DNA from: JAAYVZ01 sp035403265
GTDB lineage: Bacteria > Acidobacteriota > Thermoanaerobaculia > Thermoanaerobaculales > Thermoanaerobaculaceae
Direction: 5' to 3'
Length of the DNA stretch: 8,056 nucleotides
Assembly: GCA_035403265.1 (NCBI GenBank)
Contig: DAONEV010000192.1
Span: 1 to 8,056, forward strand
In this document: positions 1 through 6,041 of the stretch, one piece after another
Position numbering within the stretch: the first letter of the stretch is position 1
How the letters are laid out: every line of letters starts with the position of its first letter
The notes under the pieces: generated by a model
The model's input: only the letters and a program-made list of their open reading frames with translations
What the model was told of the DNA's origin: nothing
The model's database searches: none
Translations under genes and position numbers: made by a program

Positions 1-1398
1 CGCAGCGGCGGCGGTCACGAGCTCTCGCTCGCTCATCGAATCCTGGCGGAGACGCGCGAGGTTCCAGACCACGAAGGTCCCCCGAGAACCGATGGCCGGG
101 TAGAGGATTCGCTTGCCGGGAAGGAACGCCGCCACCCCCGAAGCCGCGAAGTCGCAGCCCGCCACGATGGGAAGCCGATCGAATGCCTCGGTGCGAAGCC
201 TCTCGGCGGCGCATGCCGCTCCGGAGAACGCTGCCCGCATTTCCCACCGGACGGCGACCAGAGTGCCCAGGTCACCCACGACAGCGGCCAGGGTCAGCAG
301 GCCCGCCAGGAGAAGAGAGCCGAGCCGAGCCTGGGGTCCGGCCATCCAGAGCACGACCAGGGTAAGCACCCAGAGGAACCCGGCGTGGCGCAGCGCGCCC
401 GGGAACTTGAGATACGCAAACGAGAGGAGCGAGACGCTCCCCGCCAGCCAGACGGCAAGCGCGGGTCGACAGCGCCACACGAGCCAGGCGATGCCGGCCA
501 CGCACCCCAGGACCGTCACGGCGGCCAGCCCGTCGCGCGGATCGCTCCATCGGAACGGAGCCGTGCCGGTGTGGAAGACCGCCGAGCTGTTCCAGAAGTG
601 GAGCTGGTCGGCGGGCAGCGGAAGCATGGCGGCGGCGAAATTGCGGACCGTGTAGCCGACACGCTCGGGCTCCCAGGCCGTGTGCCAGCCTCGCGAGTGC
701 TCGTAGTCGGCCGGCGGCAGGCACTGGAGGACGGCCGCGAGGAAGCCGGCCCCTAGCAGGAGCACGGGAACGAACGCGCGGCGGCGCATCGTTGCCCAGA
801 GGCCCAGCGCCAGGGCGGGCGCGAGCACCATGCCCATCGGAGAGGCATTCGCGGCGAGTGCACCGGCCGCGGCACCGAGTCCCGGTCGTTTCGACACAAC
901 AAGAAACGCGAAGAGCATGAGGCAAAGGAAGGTCGCCGCGTAGTTTCGGCTGATCACCCCGTACTCGTAGAACGGCAAGTAGCTGAAGACCACGGCCAAC
1001 CTCAGGAAGAACGGAAACGGCGCTCGGTGAAGGATCAACGTCGCGCCGGCCGTGGCGAGTACCCAGTTCAGGACCTGCATCGCCACAGGACTTGCCCAGA
1101 CGCGCGTCTGCACGAACAGGAGAAGGTGCCACAGCAGCGGATGCCCCTCGTACCTGGTGTTCTGCCAGAGATCGAGGAGGCTGCCGGAGTCGCGGGCCAG
1201 CAGCCATGCCTGCAGCTCGTCCCGCCACATCTCGTGGGAGGCCATGACAAGGCCGAGCGCAACACCGAAAAGGGCGGTCGCAACCCAAAGGCACGCCGAG
1301 ACTCGGCGACCTTGACTGGAATGCGCTGAATCACCGGCTACGCCAGGAGCAGGCGGCGGTGGCTGATGGGTCGCGAAAACAAAGGCACGCCCACTCAC
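1..1398 (-). CDS. GT-C-like polytopic membrane glycosyltransferase (partial, C-terminus beyond window)
   Basis: I translated the minus strand by hand; this frame is open from GTG at 1398 to the window edge (466 codons, no stop), so the C-terminus is missing. A TGA lies directly upstream, which leaves GTG 1398 as the only start that keeps the first membrane segment (about residues 33-52). That segment is followed by the loop HEMWRDELQAW (D60, E61) and RYEGHP (residues 82-87), then YEYGVISRNY (about 144-153). Acidic residues in the first extracytoplasmic loop are typical of the GT-C fold (GT39/ArnT-like), and the WRDE...RYEGHP pattern recurs in uncharacterised bacterial members. Roughly ten hydrophobic segments run to about residue 380, followed by a soluble tail. 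The family transfers sugars from polyprenyl-phosphate donors on the outer face of the membrane; donor and acceptor here are unknown. The gene is divergent from the next one, 98 bp away. The class is fairly secure, the specificity is not. Confidence 0.85.
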   Translation of the reverse strand, partial: MSGRAFVFATHQPPPPAPGVAGDSAHSSQGRRVSACLWVATALFGVALGLVMASHEMWRDELQAWLLARDSGSLLDLWQNTRYEGHPLLWHLLLFVQTRVWASPVAMQVLNWVLATAGATLILHRAPFPFFLRLAVVFSYLPFYEYGVISRNYAATFLCLMLFAFLVVSKRPGLGAAAGALAANASPMGMVLAPALALGLWATMRRRAFVPVLLLGAGFLAAVLQCLPPADYEHSRGWHTAWEPERVGYTVRNFAAAMLPLPADQLHFWNSSAVFHTGTAPFRWSDPRDGLAAVTVLGCVAGIAWLVWRCRPALAVWLAGSVSLLSFAYLKFPGALRHAGFLWVLTLVVLWMAGPQARLGSLLLAGLLTLAAVVGDLGTLVAVRWEMRAAFSGAACAAERLRTEAFDRLPIVAGCDFAASGVAAFLPGKRILYPAIGSRGTFVVWNLARLRQDSMSERELVTAAAA

Positions 1399-1404
1399 TC
1401 AGCT

Positions 1405-1413
1405 ACGATACCA
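1405..1413 (-). promoter_or_regulatory. Extended -10 promoter giving a leaderless GTG start for the minus-strand GT-C gene
   Basis: On the minus strand TGG precedes TATCGT (1410 down to 1405), then AGCTGA, then GTG at 1398. The expected transcription start, 7 nt after the hexamer, is the first base of the start codon. There is no Shine-Dalgarno sequence and no clear -35. The same layout occurs at the next two genes. This is inferred from spacing, not measured. Confidence 0.5.
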
Positions 1414-1481
1414 GAGCCGATTCCCCTGGGGCGCGACTGCGGGTGAACCGTATCTGCAGTCAGTGCTTCGGCCATGGCCTC

Positions 1482-1490
1482 TGGCATAAT
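1482..1490 (+). promoter_or_regulatory. Extended -10 promoter giving a leaderless GTG start for the second GT-C gene
   Basis: TGG followed by CATAAT (1485-1490), six bases, then GTG at 1497, so the expected +1 coincides with the start codon. No Shine-Dalgarno lies upstream. A perfect 10-bp palindrome, GGCCATGGCC (1470-1479), sits 5 bp upstream of the hexamer in the spacer/-35 area and could be an operator or chance in GC-rich DNA. The divergent promoter for the minus-strand gene is about 70 bp away. Confidence 0.5.
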
Positions 1491-1496
1491 GGGCGC

Positions 1497-2969
1497 GTGT
1501 TTTCGGCGGCCGGTATCGGCGGGGAGGAGCTCAGCCACCAGTCAACCCCAACTCTCCCGACACGGCTGGGTCGGTGGAGCTGGCTCGTGGCCGTTGGGCC
1601 GCTCTTGCCGGTCATGTTGCTGGGTTTCTTCAACGACGACTATGCGATTCTGGACTATGTCGAGTCGGCGCCAGGCTCCCAGCTCCTCGGTTACATACAC
1701 AAGGCTGGCTTCGAGTTCTTCCGCCCCGCGGCCATTCTGCTGTTCAGAGCCGAGTACCTCCTCTTTGGAGTGAGAGCGCAGCTCTTCCATGCCGTCAATC
1801 TCGGCTTGCTTCTGGTGGCAGCGATCCTTGCGGCGAAGCTCCTCTCGCGTCTGGCCGGTCGCTCGACCTATGCCTGGGCAGCAGCGGCCTCGCTCCTCTA
1901 TCCAGCGCGATTCGAAGCTCTCGCCTGGGTCGCCGCACTTCCAGACCTGCTCGCCTTGGTCCTTCTGAGCTCCGCTCTCCTGGTTCTCCTGGAGACGCGG
2001 GAGGTTCCCTCCGCGTCCCGGTTAGTGGCTCTGGGTGTACTGGGTTTCCTGACGCCGCTGGCCAAGGAAAGCGGATTCGCCTTGCCGCTTGTCGCGTTGG
2101 CCTGGGAGTTCCTGGGCCTTCTGCCTCCGATACCGGTGCGGGCTCGGGTTCTTCGTTGCGGAGCGGTAGTCTCGGGCTCGCTGGCCGCTGCCGTCCTGCG
2201 CACCTGCGTCCTCGGCGGGATGGGTGGTTACCGAGACACCTCGATTCAAGCGGCACTCCACAGCCTCCGCGGCCTCGTCGGGATGCTGGTACGGGTCATC
2301 CTGGTCCCGGTCAACCCGACGTTCGGGCTGCTTTCCAGGGCGATTGCTGGGGCCTGCCTGGTGTCGGCTCTCTTCCTTCTTGTCGCCGCGGCTCGCTCGC
2401 GGTGCTGGCGTGTCCTGGCGGGAGCTCTCTCCGTCGTCCTGGGTGGTCTGTTGCCTCCAATTGCCTACCTCCACAGGACGGAGCTTGCCTGGTCGCACAA
2501 CCGTCTCGTGACAATCACCGGCCTTGGTGTTGTCTTGCTGCTCCTCTCGGGGCTTGAGGAGGCGTCAAGGTGGCGGCGGCTCGCTGCGTCGACGCTGCTG
2601 GTTGCATGGACCGCTGCGAGCCTCATCAACCTGACCGCGTGGCTGCAGGCCGACGCACGCCGGCAGCTCATCGTGCAGACAGTCGAGCGGGTGACCCGAG
2701 CGGCAGGCCGCCACAAGGTCTGGATCGCAGGTCGCATCGATGACTACTACCGGGGCACAAGACTGGCCGGTCATCTCCCGGAAGCGGTGCGCAGGGCCAT
2801 GCCTGGGCGAGACGTGGTTGTCGACTCGGAGCACCTGCAGCGCTATCAGGGGCGCCCTCTCGTCCCTCCCTGCTCCGAGAGCGGGGTTCAGGTCCATCTG
2901 TTCCGCTTCGACCCTCTGACCCCGGAGCTAAGCCCCGTGACGCCACAGGAAAGCTCAACCTGCCAGTGA
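1497..2969 (+). CDS. GT-C superfamily / TMTC-like polytopic membrane protein
   Basis: The 490-residue protein starts at GTG 1497. The frame is open further upstream to an ATG at 1359, but that extension would overlap the divergent gene, is hydrophilic and lacks a ribosome site. The first membrane segment (about 29-45) leads into FFNDDYAILDYV, with D47 and D48 in the position of the catalytic acidic residues of GT-C enzymes. Next come FFRPAAILLF (74-83), YPARFEALAWVAALPD (135-150) and LAKESGFALP (about 188-197). This order resembles the N-terminal half of TMTC/ArnT-like O-mannosyltransferases (RP..., HP...EAVAW...D, KE...LP). About ten hydrophobic segments are followed by a soluble tail from about residue 375 that has no TPR repeats. 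Role inferred: transfer of a lipid-linked sugar outside the inner membrane. Substrate unknown. An inactive relative cannot be excluded. Confidence 0.8.
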   Translation: MFSAAGIGGEELSHQSTPTLPTRLGRWSWLVAVGPLLPVMLLGFFNDDYAILDYVESAPGSQLLGYIHKAGFEFFRPAAILLFRAEYLLFGVRAQLFHAVNLGLLLVAAILAAKLLSRLAGRSTYAWAAAASLLYPARFEALAWVAALPDLLALVLLSSALLVLLETREVPSASRLVALGVLGFLTPLAKESGFALPLVALAWEFLGLLPPIPVRARVLRCGAVVSGSLAAAVLRTCVLGGMGGYRDTSIQAALHSLRGLVGMLVRVILVPVNPTFGLLSRAIAGACLVSALFLLVAAARSRCWRVLAGALSVVLGGLLPPIAYLHRTELAWSHNRLVTITGLGVVLLLLSGLEEASRWRRLAASTLLVAWTAASLINLTAWLQADARRQLIVQTVERVTRAAGRHKVWIAGRIDDYYRGTRLAGHLPEAVRRAMPGRDVVVDSEHLQRYQGRPLVPPCSESGVQVHLFRFDPLTPELSPVTPQESSTCQ

Positions 2970-2988
2970 CGCGGCGGGAGAACCCGAA

Positions 2989-3027
2989 GTCCGCACGGTC
3001 GGGATCCGGAGCGACCAGACTGCGGAC
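2989..3027 (+). terminator. Long hairpin 19 nt after the second GT-C gene (T-tract absent)
   Basis: GTCCGCA (2989-2995) pairs with TGCGGAC (3021-3027), and inside it GGTC (2997-3000) pairs with GACC (3013-3016). The arms are perfect, with a small asymmetric bulge between the two helices. No run of T follows, so it is not a standard intrinsic terminator; it may protect the 3' end of the transcript or assist termination. Confidence 0.35.
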
Positions 3028-3091
3028 GCCAGTACAACCGGAAGAGGCATGGCGCCCAGATCGCAGCAGGTGAGAAGCCAGACGGGGAGCA

Positions 3092-3159
3092 CACGAGCAC
3101 CACGTGCCTCGTGGAGGCAGGATTCCGACGCCGATGAACCACCGGCTGCCTCGAGGCAG
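3092..3159. repeat. Cluster of overlapping inverted repeats with shared TGCCTC/GAGGCA arms
   Basis: TGCCTC (3105-3110) pairs with GAGGCA (3114-3119). A second copy is the perfect palindrome CTGCCTCGAGGCAG (3146-3159). GAGGCAG (3114-3120) can instead pair with CTGCCTC (3146-3152). CACGAG (3092-3097) can pair with CTCGTG (3108-3113). The alternatives exclude one another. Function unknown. Confidence 0.55.
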
Positions 3160-3409
3160 TGGAACCGTCACACGATCCCGCGTGCCTGCCAACCCGGATG
3201 CCCCGACGAGGTGACCAGAAAAGCCGCATTGGCGGAGGTCTCAGTTCGGAGCTCCAGGCCCGCAGGTGGAGTTGCCGCCAGGCCAAGGATGGCGCTCGCC
3301 TCCAGGGACAAGGTCCATTTCTGCACGTCGGCGAGCATCTTGCGGGTACATGTGCCTGACTGCACTGGATCCCGTCGAGGGACTGCTGTGAGGTCGCCAG
3401 CGGGTCGAT

Positions 3410-3434
3410 GCCTGAGTGACCTGGGAGCGCCGTC
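3410..3434 (+). repeat. Imperfect 25-nt direct repeat, copy 1
   Basis: GCCTG, three unlike bases, GACCTGGGAGCG, one unlike base, CGTC. It matches the spacer copy at 6833-6857 at 21 of 25 positions. Both copies lie in non-coding DNA upstream of a plus-strand gene. Confidence 0.4.
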
Positions 3435-3478
3435 GCCAGACCGGAGGTCCGACCTGGCATCCTGATCGACGTGGGGAC

Positions 3479-3504
3479 GCGCCGCCTTCACGCGGTGGCG
3501 GCGC
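3479..3504. repeat. GC-rich 8-bp inverted repeat upstream of the YfhO-like gene
   Basis: GCGCCGCC (3479-3486) and GGCGGCGC (3497-3504) are perfectly complementary across a 10-nt loop. No T-tract follows. It lies about 60 bp before the GTG of the downstream gene and would be upstream of its predicted transcription start, so a DNA-level role or chance is likelier than an RNA leader. Confidence 0.35.
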
Positions 3505-3529
3505 TGTCGCGGGTGCAGCCTGACCGCGA

Positions 3530-3542
3530 GGTCACCGTGACC
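3530..3542. promoter_or_regulatory. Operator-like palindrome GGTCACCGTGACC at the YfhO-like promoter
   Basis: Two perfect 6-bp arms, GGTCAC and GTGACC, around a single C. It ends 8 bp before the -10-like hexamer and, with +1 at 3563, spans about -33 to -21, over the -35 zone. A further TGACC lies at 3521-3525. This placement suits a repressor or a class II-type activator. No regulator gene is visible in the window. Confidence 0.4.
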
Positions 3543-3550
3543 GATGCGGA

Positions 3551-3556
3551 TATCAT
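3551..3556 (+). promoter_or_regulatory. -10-like hexamer of the YfhO-like gene, probable leaderless start
   Basis: TATCAT at 3551-3556 is followed by six bases and GTG at 3563, the same hexamer-to-codon spacing as at the two upstream genes. No extended -10 TG, no clear -35 and no Shine-Dalgarno is present; regulation may depend on the adjacent palindrome. Confidence 0.45.
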
Positions 3557-3562
3557 GTTGCC

Positions 3563-5860
3563 GTGGACCTCACAACCGCCGCCTGGATTCTCGTGCCCCT
3601 CGTGCTCGTCCACCTGGCGGAGCGGCGCCGGAGGGAGCTCATGCTCTTCCAGGTGCTCGTCGACATCCTGCTGGTGCTGTTGCCGGGGCGGCTCGTGGCG
3701 CGCGGTTGGCATCTTGGGCCAGGGGCGCCAGGAGGGCCGTCCTGGGGCGGCGTGGCGACGGTGGCGGGCATCCCGGAGCAGATCGACGTGCCCTTACAGT
3801 TCGACGTGTGGTGGGAGGAGGTGCGACGGCTGGTCGCCTCCGGCGAGCCGCCGTGGGTTTCCGATCGCCTTGGCGGTGGCATGCCCCTGCTCGCCAACGG
3901 CCAAACGCAACTGCCGTTCCCGCTCCATCTTCCCGTGTGGCTGCTGGGCGCCCAGCGCGGGACCGATGTCATGGTCCTCTGGAAGCTGGAGCTTGGGGCC
4001 CTGGGTGCGTTCCTGATGCTCCGGCGCTGGCGACTGCGGGCCGTCGCGGCGGCGACGGGTGCGATCGCCTTCGGGTTCGGCGTGTACCCGCTCTCGTGGA
4101 CGGTTGTTCCCCTCGCATGGGTCGTGGCCGCGCTGCCCTGGTCGATGTGGTCGCTGACCGGTGCGCTGCGCGGCGATGGGCGGAGCGCTGCGGCTCTTGC
4201 CCTGACGCTGGGAGTCATGGCGGGCTGGTCCGTTCACCCCGAGACCGCTGGTTTCCTCTGGCTGGCGGTCGGTAGCACCGGCGCGACTCTGGCCTGGGGA
4301 AGGGTCAGGCGGCTGCGGCGGCTAGCGGCGCCCTTCGTCATGGCTCTCGCCGTGACGGGCATCGGTGCCGTGCCGACCGCGCTGACGGTCCGGGGCACCT
4401 CCAAGCTGGCAGGCATGCAGGTCGCGCCCCACTATCCAATGCCGATCATGGATCGGGAGGTCCGCGCGCAACTGGCTAGTCACCTTCTCGTCCCGTGGCG
4501 GGATGGTCACCCCTCGGATGGCACGTGGCGCTCGCCCTACCCGGCAGCCGTGCTCGTCCTGGGCGTCGGGGCCGCGCCGTTCCTGCTCATCGGGGCGGGG
4601 TCACCGCGCCGGCGACTCCGGCGTGTCTGGCTGGGCTTCGCGGCGCTCGGGACCTGGGCTGTGGTATTCATCTGGCAGCCTCCGGTGGTCGCCGGACTGG
4701 TCGGCCGCCTTCCGGTGCTCGGGGTGATGACATGGCCTCGCGCCGGCTTCCTGGTCGGGTTCACCCTGGCCGGCCTGGGGGCGGTGGCCCTGGACGGCCT
4801 CTTGCGTCGGCCCCGCAGGGTGCGGCTCCTGGTAGCGACCGTCGTGGTCCAGGCGGTCGTCCTGCTGCTCGTCGCGACGGCGCCGGCCGGAGTGCCACGC
4901 CGCCACCTGTTGCCTCTGGCGTCGGTCCCCGCTCTGGTGGGTCTGGTAGGCCTGGCAGGAGGCGGCGCGATGGTCCCGGTGCTCGTGGCGGCCGAGGCGG
5001 GGCTTGCCGGCTGGCAGGTGATCGCCGCCGCCCCAGGGCCCTCGGCCATTCCGTCCGGCTCGGCATTGGCCGAGCTCGTGCGGCTGCAGGGCGCGGAGGG
5101 GGGACGCATCGTCGGCATCCACGAGGCTCTTCCCCCCAACCGGGCGGCGGCCATGGGGTTGGCCGACCTGAGGGGGAGCGACCCAGTACGATCTCTGGCT
5201 CTGGCGNNNNNNNNNNNNNNNNNNNNNNNNNNNNNNNNNNNNNNNNNNNNNNNNNNNNNNNNNNNNNNNNNNNNNNNNNNNNNNNNNNNNNNNNNNNNNN
5301 NNNNNNGAGAGGTCGCCGAAGGGTGGTCGGCTGTGATGTCGGAGGCCGGTGGCCGCATCTTTCGCAACTCGCGGGCTTTACCGGTCGTGCGGCTGGCGAC
5401 GCAGATGGTCGCGTCTCCCGGCGACCCCGGGAATGGTGCGTGGGAGACGGTGGACTTCGCCTCGACGGCAGTTGGCGAGGACCGGGTTGTGCTTGGCGGG
5501 CAGGGGACGCTGGACGTCACCGAGGAGCGGCCTTGGCGCTGGCAGGCGAAAGTGCGGGCGGACGGGCCGGTGCTGGCCGTGCTCCATGTCCCGGAGGCGA
5601 GAGGGTGGCGGGTGTACCTCGATGGGCGGAAGGCTGCGATTCGACGCGTCAACCTCGCGGCGATGGCGGTGCTGGTTCCAGCCGGAGCCCATCGGGTCCG
5701 CTGGGAGTACCAGCCGCCGGGCCTCTTGTTGGGGGGAGCCCTCTCGGTCGCCGGACTCGTCGGGTGCCTCCTGATGGCGCTCGGCGGTCTGCGGAGACCG
5801 GGGCGGTCTCCTCGCCGACAGGGCACCCGTTTGCGTGGGGGCCCCGGTCCTGGCGGGTGA
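3563..5860 (+). CDS. YfhO family membrane protein, interrupted by an assembly gap
   Basis: Starts at GTG 3563 and ends at TGA 5858-5860; the visible frame is 765 codons including 34 that are unknown because of N. Features match the YfhO family (GT-C-like; the Bacillus member is implicated in glycosylating cell-wall polymers): an N-terminal membrane segment, a conserved-looking loop with PLLANGQTQ (N112) that follows a stretch of acidic residues, many hydrophobic segments between about residues 115 and 500, and HPETA at 225-229. The C-terminal part has RNSRALPVVRL, then RGWRVYLDGRKAAIRR (W682 as numbered across the gap), PAGAHRVRWEY and a final membrane segment, the usual beta-rich tail and closing helix. 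The 34 unknown codons are probably fewer than the true missing residues, since relatives carry a longer stretch there. The likely role is sugar transfer at the outer face of the membrane; the acceptor is unknown. Confidence 0.85.
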   Translation: MDLTTAAWILVPLVLVHLAERRRRELMLFQVLVDILLVLLPGRLVARGWHLGPGAPGGPSWGGVATVAGIPEQIDVPLQFDVWWEEVRRLVASGEPPWVSDRLGGGMPLLANGQTQLPFPLHLPVWLLGAQRGTDVMVLWKLELGALGAFLMLRRWRLRAVAAATGAIAFGFGVYPLSWTVVPLAWVVAALPWSMWSLTGALRGDGRSAAALALTLGVMAGWSVHPETAGFLWLAVGSTGATLAWGRVRRLRRLAAPFVMALAVTGIGAVPTALTVRGTSKLAGMQVAPHYPMPIMDREVRAQLASHLLVPWRDGHPSDGTWRSPYPAAVLVLGVGAAPFLLIGAGSPRRRLRRVWLGFAALGTWAVVFIWQPPVVAGLVGRLPVLGVMTWPRAGFLVGFTLAGLGAVALDGLLRRPRRVRLLVATVVVQAVVLLLVATAPAGVPRRHLLPLASVPALVGLVGLAGGGAMVPVLVAAEAGLAGWQVIAAAPGPSAIPSGSALAELVRLQGAEGGRIVGIHEALPPNRAAAMGLADLRGSDPVRSLALAXXXXXXXXXXXXXXXXXXXXXXXXXXXXXXXXXXEVAEGWSAVMSEAGGRIFRNSRALPVVRLATQMVASPGDPGNGAWETVDFASTAVGEDRVVLGGQGTLDVTEERPWRWQAKVRADGPVLAVLHVPEARGWRVYLDGRKAAIRRVNLAAMAVLVPAGAHRVRWEYQPPGLLLGGALSVAGLVGCLLMALGGLRRPGRSPRRQGTRLRGGPGPGG
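5207..5306. other. Assembly gap (100 N)
   Basis: Exactly 100 N, the customary placeholder for a gap of unknown size, inside the YfhO-like gene. Coding continues on both sides, and by chance the placeholder keeps the same frame. The true length is unknown. Confidence 0.95.
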
Positions 5861-6041
5861 TGGTGGAGAGCATGCGCCACGCTTGCAACTGGGTGCTCGC
5901 TGGAGGGAAGCCTGGATTCGCCGCGAACCGCTGCTCAGGTAAGGTAGGGGCCGCGGCCGAGACTGCCACCGAGCCGTGACTCCGGGTCGGTGGCGCTTAC
6001 GGGGCAAGCCGGGGCTTGTCAAGCTGAGAGTAGGAGGGACC
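5861..6041 (+). promoter_or_regulatory. Hairpin-rich leader before the deacetylase gene
   Basis: The 181-nt spacer contains the palindrome GGCCGCGGCC (5949-5958), a perfect 8-bp stem GCCACCGA/TCGGTGGC (5965-5972 with 5987-5994), and three alternating arms CAAGC (6005-6009), GCTTG (6014-6018) and CAAGC (6020-6024), where the middle arm can pair with either neighbour. The last arm ends 7 nt before the Shine-Dalgarno sequence. This could be a structured 5' leader; alternatively part may be the 3' end of the upstream transcript. A weak -10 candidate, TAAGGT (5940-5945), is the only promoter hint. Confidence 0.35.
6032..6037 (+). promoter_or_regulatory. Shine-Dalgarno AGGAGG that fixes the deacetylase start
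   Basis: AGGAGG lies 4 nt upstream of GTG 6042, in frame with the deacetylase. The alternative upstream GTG at 5976 sits inside the 8-bp hairpin and has no ribosome site, so 6042 is preferred. Confidence 0.65.

Larger units (their letters stand above)
2970..3562. other. Non-coding spacer rich in inverted repeats
   Basis: The longer frames here read as low-complexity shadow translations and none has a convincing start. The stretch contains a long hairpin just after the upstream stop (2989-3027), a cluster of competing inverted repeats (3092-3159), a perfect 8-bp GC-rich inverted repeat (3479-3486 with 3497-3504), AGGTC-C-GACCT (3445-3455), and a 13-nt palindrome next to the promoter of the YfhO gene (3530-3542). 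A 56-codon minus-strand frame at 3168-3338 is the only piece with some protein-like character; see findings. Confidence 0.6.

Noticed and set aside
272..1294. 340-codon minus-strand frame as the gene at the left edge
   Set aside because: Arg/Pro/Gly-rich with no domain character; the neighbouring frame encodes a clear polytopic membrane protein.
1359..1496. ATG 1359 as start of the second GT-C gene
   Set aside because: Hydrophilic extension overlapping the divergent gene, no ribosome site, and it would bypass the well-placed -10/GTG pair at 1485-1499.
4537..5880. 447-codon minus-strand frame across the N gap
   Set aside because: Antisense shadow of the YfhO-like gene, Pro/Thr/Arg-rich, no ribosome site.
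4495..5979. 494-codon plus-strand frame across the N gap
   Set aside because: Shadow frame of the YfhO-like gene in GC-rich DNA: low-complexity Arg/Gly/Pro translation without motifs.
5976..6041. Upstream GTG 5976 as deacetylase start
   Set aside because: Lies in a hairpin, no Shine-Dalgarno, adds basic residues not typical of the family; GTG 6042 has AGGAGG 4 nt upstream.
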